A stretch of DNA of 64,000 nucleotides, taken from CAVRUZ01 sp963724495 (GTDB lineage Bacteria; Actinomycetota; Actinomycetes; Propionibacteriales; DAIQRJ01). A model generated the notes under the pieces. The model was not told the origin of the DNA. It searched no databases and saw only the letters and a program-made list of their open reading frames with translations. Where the stretch lies: assembly GCA_963724495.1 (NCBI GenBank), contig CAVRUZ010000003.1:124001-188000 (forward strand). Reading direction: 5' to 3'. Made by a program: the position numbers and the translations under genes. The first letter of the stretch is position 1. Every line of letters begins with the position of its first letter. Below, in pieces: positions 43,996-51,098 of the stretch.

Positions 43996-44358
43996 TCAGC
44001 GAGGTGTCTGCTGGTGAAAAGCCAGGCGCCACCCGTCCTCGCGCCGCACGTACAGGCTGCTGACCAGGGCCGAGTACTCGGGGGAGCCCTCGCGGGTCGC
44101 GACCACGCCGTAGTGGACCACGCAGACGTCGGGGAGCGGCTCGAGCGCGTGCAGGTCCTCCAACGCATACGACGCCCAGGGCGCCCCCGACATGGCATCG
44201 ATGATCGACCACCGGTCGTCGAGCACCATGCCGCCAGGCAAGAGCATCACCACGTCGGAGTCGAGGACATGCTCGTAGAAGGCGGCTGCGATCGGACCGC
44301 TGGTGGACAGGGCATGCCAGCCCTGGCGTTCGAGTTCGAGGCAGTCGACGGATTCCAC
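43996..44358 (-). CDS. SnoaL-like/DUF4440 NTF2-fold protein
   Basis: A 120-residue NTF2-fold protein. The sequence ERQGWHALSTSGPIAAAFYE, followed by VLDSDVVMLLPGGMVLDDRW and the later VHYGVVATREGSPEYSALVS, is the pattern of small DUF4440/SnoaL-type domains. They may bind or convert small molecules, or be regulatory. GTG 44358 has an excellent AAAGGAGG site eight bases upstream and is preferred over ATG 44379. Divergent from pheA, with 82 bases between starts. Confidence 0.8.
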   Translation of the reverse strand: MESVDCLELERQGWHALSTSGPIAAAFYEHVLDSDVVMLLPGGMVLDDRWSIIDAMSGAPWASYALEDLHALEPLPDVCVVHYGVVATREGSPEYSALVSSLYVRREDGWRLAFHQQTPR

Positions 44359-44440
44359 GGCGCCCTCCTTTGCGGCCATCAGACCATCCCGCACGGCCGA
44401 GCGACAGGATCTGGCCGGCCGGCTTCGTAGGCTGACCCCC

Positions 44441-45394
44441 GTGACCACGTACGCATACTTCGGGCCGGCCGGGACCTTCACCGAGCAGGCTCTCCGGACG
44501 CTGCCCCAGACGGGCGCGCCCGATGCCGCGCTCCGTCCACTGGAGACCGTCCCCATCGTGCTCGACGCCGTGCGCTCGGGTGAGTGCGACTTCGGGCTGG
44601 TGCCGATCGAGAACTCGATCGAGGGCGGAGTGACGATCACGATGGACGAGCTGGCGGTCGGTGAACCGCTGACGATCGTCGCGGAGGCGCAGATCCGGGT
44701 CTCGTTCGCGCTGCTGGTCCGCAACGGCACCGCTGTGGCCGATGTCCGGACGGTCGCCACCCATGGCCACGCCGCGGCGCAATGCCGCCGGTGGATCGCC
44801 CAGCACCTCCGCGATGCGCACGTGCACACGGCGATCTCCACCGCCGGCGCCGCCGCCGCGGTCGCCGACGGCTCGTTCGACGCGGCCATCGCCGCGCACG
44901 TTGCGGCCGAGACCTACGGACTCGTGGTCGCCGCCGACGGCATCGAGGACCATCCGGGTGCGGCCACCAGGTTCGTCCTCGTGAGCCGGCCGGTCCGGCC
45001 GCCGGAGCCGAGCGGAGCGGACAAGAGCAGCGTCGTGGCGTTCATCCGCGACAACCATCCGGGCGCGCTGATGGAGATCCTCACCGAGTTCTACGTTCGT
45101 GGCATCGATCTCACCCGGCTGGAGTCCCGGCCGACGGGGTCCGGCATGGGCCGGTACTCCTTCGCGATGGACCTCGAGGGACACATCGCCGACGCACGCG
45201 TTGCCGAGGCGCTCGTGGGGCTGCGAAGAGTGTGTGCAGACGTGCGATTCCTCGGTTCGTATCCGCGTGCTGACAAGGAACTGCCCAAGGTGCGGCCGGG
45301 CACCACCGACGTCGACTTCGCGGAGGCGCACGAGTGGCTCGAAGCCCTCAAGGCTGATGGAGCGGTGCCGGACGGGACGCAGGCGATCCGATGA
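44441..45394 (+). CDS. pheA: Prephenate dehydratase
   Basis: A 317-residue enzyme converting prephenate to phenylpyruvate, the last committed step to phenylalanine. YAYFGPAGTFTEQALRTL opens the catalytic domain. The catalytic domain ends with the TRFVLV motif (here GAATRFVLVSR), and VPIENSIEGGVT is a substrate-binding block. The C-terminal ACT domain (FIRDNHPGALMEILTEFYVR; LTRLESRPT) holds the phenylalanine-binding ESRP feedback site. GTG 44441. Its last four bases overlap the DUF4446 start. Together with aroF it marks aromatic amino acid synthesis in this region, though the genes are separately transcribed. Confidence 0.95.
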   Translation: MTTYAYFGPAGTFTEQALRTLPQTGAPDAALRPLETVPIVLDAVRSGECDFGLVPIENSIEGGVTITMDELAVGEPLTIVAEAQIRVSFALLVRNGTAVADVRTVATHGHAAAQCRRWIAQHLRDAHVHTAISTAGAAAAVADGSFDAAIAAHVAAETYGLVVAADGIEDHPGAATRFVLVSRPVRPPEPSGADKSSVVAFIRDNHPGALMEILTEFYVRGIDLTRLESRPTGSGMGRYSFAMDLEGHIADARVAEALVGLRRVCADVRFLGSYPRADKELPKVRPGTTDVDFAEAHEWLEALKADGAVPDGTQAIR

Positions 45395-45861
45395 ACACCT
45401 TGGCGACGGTCGCTCTCATCGTGGCCGTGTTGGCACTGGCCGGTTCGGTGTTCGCCTACCTCAACGCGCTGCAGGTGCGCCGACGGCTCTGGCGGATCGC
45501 CGCTGCCCGGCCGACCGACACGGCGGACGGAGAGGTGTCGTCGTTCCCCGCGCAGCTGCGGCACCTGTCCGGGCGCGTCGACGAGCTGGAGTCGGTGGGC
45601 AACACCTGGGCGCAGTCGCTCCGACATGTCGCGGTGGTGCGCTACGACGCCTTCGGCGACGTGTCCGGTGCGCAGTCGTGGTCACTGGCGATCCTCGACG
45701 ACTCCGGCGACGGGGTGGTGGTCACGGCGATCAACGGCCGCGAAGCTGCCCGTACCTATGCCAAGAACGTGCGGGCTGGTGAGTCGGACGCCGCGTTGAG
45801 TCCCGAGGAGCTGGAAGCGATCTCGTTCGCGCGGACCGACGGGCTCCCCGGACCGCACTAG
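45391..45861 (+). CDS. DUF4446 family membrane protein
   Basis: A 156-residue protein with one N-terminal membrane helix (TVALIVAVLALAGSVFAYLN) and a cytosolic domain. The conserved DUF4446 core is visible: VAVVRYDAFGDVSGAQSWSL, followed by GDGVVVTAINGREAARTYAK and a C-terminal LSPEELEAI. It overlaps pheA (ATGA), so it is translated with it. The family is widespread in Gram-positive bacteria without known function. Confidence 0.9.
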   Translation: MNTLATVALIVAVLALAGSVFAYLNALQVRRRLWRIAAARPTDTADGEVSSFPAQLRHLSGRVDELESVGNTWAQSLRHVAVVRYDAFGDVSGAQSWSLAILDDSGDGVVVTAINGREAARTYAKNVRAGESDAALSPEELEAISFARTDGLPGPH

Positions 45862-45892
45862 TCTCCTCCCGGACGAACGACGGAGGTGCGAG

Positions 45893-46195
45893 ATGGACAA
45901 GCTCACCGACGCCGAACTGTCGGCCGCGTTGGCCGACCTCGGCAGCTGGACGCGCGACGGCGACACCATCCGCCGCGAGGTGGAGGCGCCGGCCTTCCTC
46001 ACCGGTATCGACTACGTGCGTGAGGTGGCCGAGGTCGCCGAGCAGGCCGACCACCACCCCGACATCGACATCCGGTGGCGTCGGCTGAGATTCGTGCTCA
46101 CCACCCACGACGCCGGTGGACTCACCCAGGCCGACGTCGATCTGGCACACGCGATCGACGCCATCGTCGGACAGCACGGTTCCGCCGGCGGCTGA
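45893..46195 (+). CDS. Pterin-4a-carbinolamine dehydratase family protein
   Basis: A 100-residue single-domain protein of the PCD/DCoH family. AEQADHHPDIDIRWRRLRFV is the active-site signature with the two histidines, followed by the conserved His in TTHDAGGLTQADVDLA. The family dehydrates 4a-hydroxytetrahydropterin; in bacteria without an aromatic hydroxylase nearby, as here, the role is less clear and may be in cofactor salvage. ATG 45893 is close to a GGAGG box. It follows DUF4446 and precedes the MFS gene on the same strand. Confidence 0.9.
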   Translation: MDKLTDAELSAALADLGSWTRDGDTIRREVEAPAFLTGIDYVREVAEVAEQADHHPDIDIRWRRLRFVLTTHDAGGLTQADVDLAHAIDAIVGQHGSAGG

Positions 46196-46226
46196 CCGCA
46201 CCACCCACAAGTCCTAGGACGCGTCG

Positions 46227-47516
46227 ATGCTCACCAGCCGCCGCGCAACGGCCGACGCCGCCCGCGTCTACTACTGGCTCACCGCCGGGCAGACCTTCTT
46301 CTTCTGCCTGATCACCACCGTCAACATGGTCTACCAGGTGACAGTGGTGGGCCTGAACCCGCTGGAACTGGTGCTGGTCGGCACCACCCTCGAACTCGTC
46401 TGCTTCGTCTTCGAGGTGCCCACCGGGCTACTCGCCGACCTGAGGAGCCGGCGCCTCTCGATCCTGATCGGCGTCGCCGGCATGGGCGCCGGATTCACCC
46501 TCGAAGGCGCCGTGCCGACGTTCTGGGCGGTGATCCTCGCCCAGGTGATCTGGGGGATCAGCTACACGTTCACCTCCGGCGCGACCCAGGCCTGGATCAC
46601 CGACGAGGTGGGCGAGGACCGCGTCGGCCCGATCTTCACCCGCGAGACCCAGCTCGGCCTCGGTGCCACGTTCGTCGCCACCGCCCTGGCCGGCGGACTC
46701 GGCGTGATCAACGTGCGCATCCCGATCATCGCCGGCGGCCTGGGGCTCATTGCGCTCGCCATCGGCCTGGCGATGGTGATGCCCGAGCGGAACTTCCACC
46801 CCGTGCGCCACACCCATCGGGAGGCCTGGGCGAGCATGGGGCACTCGTTCACCGCCGGGCTGCGGCTCGCGCGCAACCGTCCGGTGGTCCGAACCTTCGT
46901 TCTCGTGAGCCTGCTCGTGGGCCTGTCCAGTGAGGCGTTCGACCGGCTCTGGACGCCGCACCTGCTGAACCAGTTCGCCCTGCCCTCGTTGTTCGGCAGC
47001 AACAGTCCGGCACTGTGGTTCGCGGTCTTCGGCCTGATCGGCACGGTGATCTCGCTGGCCATGTCGCTCCTGCTCAACAAGGTGGGACCGGAGGTCTTCG
47101 CCTCGCACCATCCGAACCGCCTCGTTGCTGCGGGAATGGGCCTGCAGGCGTTGGGCATTCTCGGCGTGGCGTTCGCGCCAGGAATGTGGTTGCTGCTCGG
47201 GTCGCGTTGGCTCAAGGACGCCGCCAGCGCGGTCACCTGGCCGGTGGAGAACGCCTGGCTGAACCGGCACATCCCTTCGACGATCCGGGCCACGGTGCTC
47301 TCGATGAACGGCCAGGCGAACGCGATCGGGCAGGTGGCGGGTGGCCCGCCGCTCGGTGCGGTCGCGAACAGGTTCGGCATCCCGGCCGCGCTCACGGTGT
47401 CGGCGATCATCTGGGCGCCGACCGTGGCGCTGTTCGCGAGGCTGCGACCGGACCAGGCCGAGCGTGAGCAGCCACCCGAGCGACCTGGGGAAAACGGGCC
47501 TAGCGTGGAGTCATGA
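46227..47516 (+). CDS. MFS transporter
   Basis: A 429-residue 12-helix transporter. The first helix (YYWLTAGQTFFFCLITTVNM) and motif A-like GLLADLRSRRLSILIGVAGM identify an MFS protein of the drug/unknown-substrate group. Loop 6-7 is long and charged (NFHPVRHTHREAWAS). Its stop overlaps the start of a PhyH dioxygenase (ATGA), a coupling that hints the transporter and oxygenase act on a common compound. No regulator adjoins. Substrate unknown. Confidence 0.88.
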   Translation: MLTSRRATADAARVYYWLTAGQTFFFCLITTVNMVYQVTVVGLNPLELVLVGTTLELVCFVFEVPTGLLADLRSRRLSILIGVAGMGAGFTLEGAVPTFWAVILAQVIWGISYTFTSGATQAWITDEVGEDRVGPIFTRETQLGLGATFVATALAGGLGVINVRIPIIAGGLGLIALAIGLAMVMPERNFHPVRHTHREAWASMGHSFTAGLRLARNRPVVRTFVLVSLLVGLSSEAFDRLWTPHLLNQFALPSLFGSNSPALWFAVFGLIGTVISLAMSLLLNKVGPEVFASHHPNRLVAAGMGLQALGILGVAFAPGMWLLLGSRWLKDAASAVTWPVENAWLNRHIPSTIRATVLSMNGQANAIGQVAGGPPLGAVANRFGIPAALTVSAIIWAPTVALFARLRPDQAEREQPPERPGENGPSVES

Positions 47517-48361
47517 CGATTGCCGAGCAGGCCACCGGAACCGGCCTCGAGCCGGTCCTCTCCGACGCCGACATCCAGCAGTTCCACGAGCAGGGGTTCG
47601 TGGTGGTGAAGGGCGCATTGTCGCGCGAGGAGGCGGAGCGCTACCGCCAGCGGATCCTGTCGCTCGTACCACCGAACCTCGACCTGCCCGAGTCCTGGCA
47701 CTCCTGGGACGGGCGGATCAAGCCCATGTACACACCGGGGAACCACACGTTCGACACTCCCGAGCTGTTGCCGCTCATGACCAACCCCAAGCTCTACGCC
47801 GCCGCGACCCAGCTGCTGCAGTCGCATCGGCTACGGGTGTCGGACGGCTCGATCGGCATCACGTTGCGCAACGACGCCCACCGAGACACCGCACTCAGCC
47901 AGACGCTGCACCTCGACGCGGACGTGCCGAAGACCGAGGACGACTTCACCTTCGAGATCGAGGAACTGCAGGTAGGGGGCTGCTACTACCTCACCGACGT
48001 CGAGCCCGAGGGCGGCGGCATCCATGTCGTGCCGGGCGGGCCCCGGATCGTCGAGGCGGAAGCACGTGCTGCCGGCGGCGGCGGGCGTCACCTGCACGGC
48101 GACTGGAAGCAGATCAAACACCTGGAGAGCCAGGAGATCACCGGCGAGGCCGGCGACTTCGCGTTGCTGCACCACCTGATGCCGCACGGTGCCTCGCACA
48201 ACCGCCGCCCGACGAGCCGGGTCGCGTACTTCGTCCGCTGGGTGCGCGAGGACCAGACCTGGGGCTCGGGCGAGAAGCCGGCCGCCGACCGGTACAACGC
48301 CCAGCAGTGCGAGGCGATGGGCGAGCTCGGCCGCAAGCTCTTCGGCGTCGACGACTGGTGA
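47513..48361 (+). CDS. Phytanoyl-CoA dioxygenase (PhyH) family protein
   Basis: A 282-residue Fe(II)/2-oxoglutarate oxygenase. TLHLDADVPKTEDDF supplies the HxD iron ligands, and LMPHGASHNRRPTSRVAYFV supplies the distal His and 2-oxoglutarate-binding Arg. DIQQFHEQGFVVVKGALSRE is the usual PhyH N terminus. PhyH relatives hydroxylate small molecules, amino acids or polyketides; the substrate here is unknown. It is coupled to the MFS gene by a four-base overlap and ends 12 bases before a bidirectional terminator. Confidence 0.92.
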   Translation: MTIAEQATGTGLEPVLSDADIQQFHEQGFVVVKGALSREEAERYRQRILSLVPPNLDLPESWHSWDGRIKPMYTPGNHTFDTPELLPLMTNPKLYAAATQLLQSHRLRVSDGSIGITLRNDAHRDTALSQTLHLDADVPKTEDDFTFEIEELQVGGCYYLTDVEPEGGGIHVVPGGPRIVEAEARAAGGGGRHLHGDWKQIKHLESQEITGEAGDFALLHHLMPHGASHNRRPTSRVAYFVRWVREDQTWGSGEKPAADRYNAQQCEAMGELGRKLFGVDDW

Positions 48362-48372
48362 GCGCCGACTGA

Positions 48373-48406
48373 AAGGGCCGGGTCAGCCTGCGCTGGCCCG
48401 GCCCTT
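48373..48406. terminator. Bidirectional terminator between PhyH and VOC genes
   Basis: AAGGGCCGGGTCAGC (48373-48387), loop CTGC, GCTGGCCCGGCCCTT (48392-48406): a 15-bp stem with a single G-U. It lies between two converging genes, four bases from the corrected VOC stop. Strong and symmetric; no long U tract. Confidence 0.8.
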
Positions 48407-48409
48407 CGG

Positions 48410-48839
48410 TCAGGCGCCGAACCTGCCCCTGGCCTCCAGCGGGATCAGAGGGCTTGTCGGCTCGCACCCGCAACTCCTGCACGGCCCACGTGTTGCCGTC
48501 GGGGTCGGCGAACCCGAAGAACGTGCTCCCGTCCTGGTCTCCGAACGACACCGGCTCGCTCGCCTCGATCCCGCGGCTCACGAGTTCGGCGCGCGCCGCC
48601 GCGGCGTCGGCCACGCAGAGCTGGAGTCCGCGCATGGAGCCGGGCGCCATCTCGTTCTGCGCGGGCAGGTCGCCCATCACGATCGAGCAGCCGGACCCGC
48701 GTGGGGTGAGCTGGGCGACGTGCATGTGTTCGTTCACCGTGTCGTGGTCGAGGTCGAATCCGACCTGGTCGCGGTAGAACGCGATGCTCCGGGCGAGGTC
48801 GCTCACCGGGAGCACGACGACCTCCAGGGTCCAGTCCAT
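48410..48839 (-). CDS. VOC-family (glyoxalase/bleomycin-resistance fold) protein, one frame break near the end as sequenced
   Basis: About 142 residues. EVVVLPVSDLARSIAFYRDQ is the first beta-alpha-beta module, and FFGFADPDGNTWAVQELRV is the last, with the DPDGN turn typical of the VOC superfamily. As sequenced the frame runs on for 90 more residues without family sense. Removing one G from GGG 48450-48452 gives RADKPLIPLEARGRFGA and a stop at 48410, four bases from the shared terminator. ATG 48839. Metal-dependent lyase, dioxygenase or binding protein; function unassigned. Confidence 0.82.
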
Positions 48840-48867
48840 GACGGGTTCTTTCCTTCCTTGGCAGGTG

Positions 48868-49743
48868 TTACCGGTTGGCCGGCTCGGAGTCGGAGGCGAG
48901 GACCTCGTCGAGCTGCTCGTAGCCCTGGACCACGCCGGTCTCCATGCCGCTCTCGACCATGCCGTCGCGAGCCTCGACGGTCGGGAACACCGAGTGCCCC
49001 TTGAGCCGGGTGCGGTTGCCGTCGAGCCGCTCGAACGTCATCGACTCGATGCTGACGACGTCGGGGTAGCCCTCGAACTCGAAGGTCTGGATGACGAACT
49101 CGTTCTCGCGGACCACGTGGAACACGCCGTTGAACGCGAACTCGCCGTCGGCGTTCTTGTGGATGTAGCGGTAGCGGCCGCCGGTGGTGAAGTCGAACTC
49201 CGACAGCTCCATCTCGTAGCCGCGGGGCCCGAGCCACTTGGTGAAGAGCTCGGGATCGGAGTGAGCGCGGAAGACCGCCTCCACCGGAGCGTCGAACTCG
49301 CGCTCGATGTCGATGAACGGCGTGCCTTCTGGCGCGGTGATCGTGACGGGATTGCTCATGAGCCTTTCCTTTCGGGGGAGACGGGTCTCGCTGTCGGCGA
49401 CCGTCAAGGTGTCGAGCAGGGCGTCGAGCGCCCGGTACTCCTGTTCGTGGATCAGCCGGTACTTGTCGATCCATGCCGTGAGCGCCTCGAGCCTGGCCGC
49501 GTTCAGGTGCACGGGCCGGCGCTGCTGGTCGCGAGTGCGCGTGACCAGCTCCGCCTGTTCGAGCACCTGGATGTGCCGGGAGACCGCCTGCTTGGTGATC
49601 TCGAACGGCTCGGCCAGCTCGTTGACCGTGGCCGGGCCACGGCTGAGACGCGCGATGATCCGCCGGCGAACGGGGTCGCCGAGCGCCACGAAGGCCCGGT
49701 CGAGCCGGTCGTCCTGCGCCGGATCCATCTGCATGAACAACAA
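48868..49743 (-). CDS. ArsR-type regulator fused in frame to an SRPBCC domain
   Basis: A 291-residue reading frame. Residues 1-110 are an ArsR winged helix (LGDPVRRRIIARLSRGPATV; ELAEPFEITKQAVSRHIQVL), with no metal CxC. Residues 130-291 are an SRPBCC/AHSA1 domain (DIEREFDAPVEAVFRAHSDP; LFTKWLGPRGYEMELSEFDF). A good ribosome site (GGAAAGG) and ATG lie at the junction. Removing one base from the C5 run (49374-49378 on the plus strand as Gs) makes the regulator stop at TGA 49356-49358, overlapping that ATG. The fusion may therefore be an artefact of an extra base and the locus may be a normal two-gene operon. SRPBCC gene would then be 48868-49359. Confidence 0.85.
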   Translation of the reverse strand: MLFMQMDPAQDDRLDRAFVALGDPVRRRIIARLSRGPATVNELAEPFEITKQAVSRHIQVLEQAELVTRTRDQQRRPVHLNAARLEALTAWIDKYRLIHEQEYRALDALLDTLTVADSETRLPRKERLMSNPVTITAPEGTPFIDIEREFDAPVEAVFRAHSDPELFTKWLGPRGYEMELSEFDFTTGGRYRYIHKNADGEFAFNGVFHVVRENEFVIQTFEFEGYPDVVSIESMTFERLDGNRTRLKGHSVFPTVEARDGMVESGMETGVVQGYEQLDEVLASDSEPANR

Positions 49744-49751
49744 CTCCTTTG

Positions 49752-49769
49752 ATCAACTGATCCGTTGAT
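49752..49769. promoter_or_regulatory. Inverted repeat upstream of the ArsR-type gene
   Basis: ATCAAC (49752-49757), TGATCC, GTTGAT (49764-49769) is a 6-bp perfect palindrome 9 bases from the regulator start. Related half-sites (GTTGTCAAC, GTTGAC) occur at 49797-49820. The AT-rich cluster is unusual here and probably is the operator of the ArsR-type protein. Confidence 0.55.
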
Positions 49770-49846
49770 AACGGAACGATAGATCCGGTCAGCAGCTGTT
49801 GTCAACAGTTTCGTTGACTACTTCTGGGGCTCGCCGCCGGGCTCAG

Positions 49847-51046
49847 TCAGCGGCGGAAGTGAGCGAGGCGAACGGTCTCCGGCAGCGTCCGCAACGCCTC
49901 GAGCGCGTCCGCGGAGAAGCCGGACGTGTCGGTGAGGACGTACCCGAACTCGCCCCGGGTCGACAGCGACTGCCCGACGATGTTGAGCCCGTGGTCGGCG
50001 AGCACGCTGGTCACCTTCGCGAGCACGCCCGGGATGTTGCGATGCAGCAGCGCGACCCGGTCGGTGTACCCGGAGGTGGGGCCGCTGACCGCGGGCAGGT
50101 TGACCGACAGCGTGGACGTGCCGTCGGCGAGGAAGTCGCGGAGCTTCCCTGACACGAACAGGCCGATGTCCTCCTGGGCCTCCTGGGTCGAGCCGCCGAC
50201 GTGTGGAGTGAGGATGACGTTCGGCAGCCCGCGCAGTTCGCTCTCGAACGTCTCTCCCTTCTTCTTCGGTTCCTTGGGAAAGACGTCCACCGCTGCTCCG
50301 GCGATGTGGCCGGACTCGACGTGGCGTTGGAGCGACGCGTAGTCGACGACGAATCCCCTGGACAGGTTGAGGAAAAGGGCTCGCTGACGCATGCGGGCGA
50401 ACTGCTCCTCACCGAAGATCCCGGCGTTGCCCGCACGGCCGTCGACGTGCAGGGTGACGGTCTCGGCCACCTCGAGCAGCTCCTCGAGGCTGGAGCAGCG
50501 GACGGCGTTGCCCAGCGCGAGCTTGTCGCTGACGTCGTAGAAGTAGACCCGCATGCCGAGTGCTTCGGCGATCACCGAGAGCTGGGAGCCGATGTTGCCG
50601 TAGCCGACGATGCCGAGTGTCCGGCCGCGTACCTCGTGCGATCCCGCTGCGGACTTCGACCAGATGCCGGCATGCATCTGCGTGGACTTCTCGGTGAGCC
50701 GCCGCGCGAGCGCGATGATCTCGCAGATCACCAGCTCCACCACGGAGCGGGTGTTGGAGAACGGCGCGTTGAAACACACCACGCCATGCCGGGTGGCGGC
50801 GTCGAGGTCGATCTGGTTGGTCCCGATGCAGAAGGCGCCGACGGCCCGCAGGTCCGGCGCAGCCGCGAGGACTCGGTCGGTCACGTTGGTGTTGGAACGG
50901 ATGCCCAGCACGTCGATGCCGGGAAGGGCGGAGATCAGTTCGTCCTCAGACATCGCCCCGGCGTGGGCTCGGACCTCGACCCCGGCGGACGTCAGGGTCT
51001 CGGCGGCCAGCGGATGGATGTTCTCCAGCAGGAGCGCGGTGACCAT
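49847..51046 (-). CDS. serA: D-3-phosphoglycerate dehydrogenase
   Basis: A 399-residue enzyme for the first step of serine synthesis, oxidising 3-phosphoglycerate with NAD. LGIVGYGNIGSQLSVIAEAL is the Rossmann motif, LNLSRGFVVDYASL and LTPHVGGSTQEAQED hold the catalytic Arg/Glu/His region. The C terminus is one ACT domain (HRNIPGVLAKVTSVLADHGL), as in the E. coli-type short SerA, without the intervening ASB domain of mycobacterial SerA. ATG 51046 is chosen over upstream starts that add 54 unrelated residues. It is divergent from the FAD/Fe-S gene with 52 bases between starts. Confidence 0.95.
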   Translation of the reverse strand: MVTALLLENIHPLAAETLTSAGVEVRAHAGAMSEDELISALPGIDVLGIRSNTNVTDRVLAAAPDLRAVGAFCIGTNQIDLDAATRHGVVCFNAPFSNTRSVVELVICEIIALARRLTEKSTQMHAGIWSKSAAGSHEVRGRTLGIVGYGNIGSQLSVIAEALGMRVYFYDVSDKLALGNAVRCSSLEELLEVAETVTLHVDGRAGNAGIFGEEQFARMRQRALFLNLSRGFVVDYASLQRHVESGHIAGAAVDVFPKEPKKKGETFESELRGLPNVILTPHVGGSTQEAQEDIGLFVSGKLRDFLADGTSTLSVNLPAVSGPTSGYTDRVALLHRNIPGVLAKVTSVLADHGLNIVGQSLSTRGEFGYVLTDTSGFSADALEALRTLPETVRLAHFRR

Positions 51047-51098
51047 CCCGCGATTCTGGCAGGCGGGCGGAGAACGCCCCGCGCATAGGGTCGTCGCC

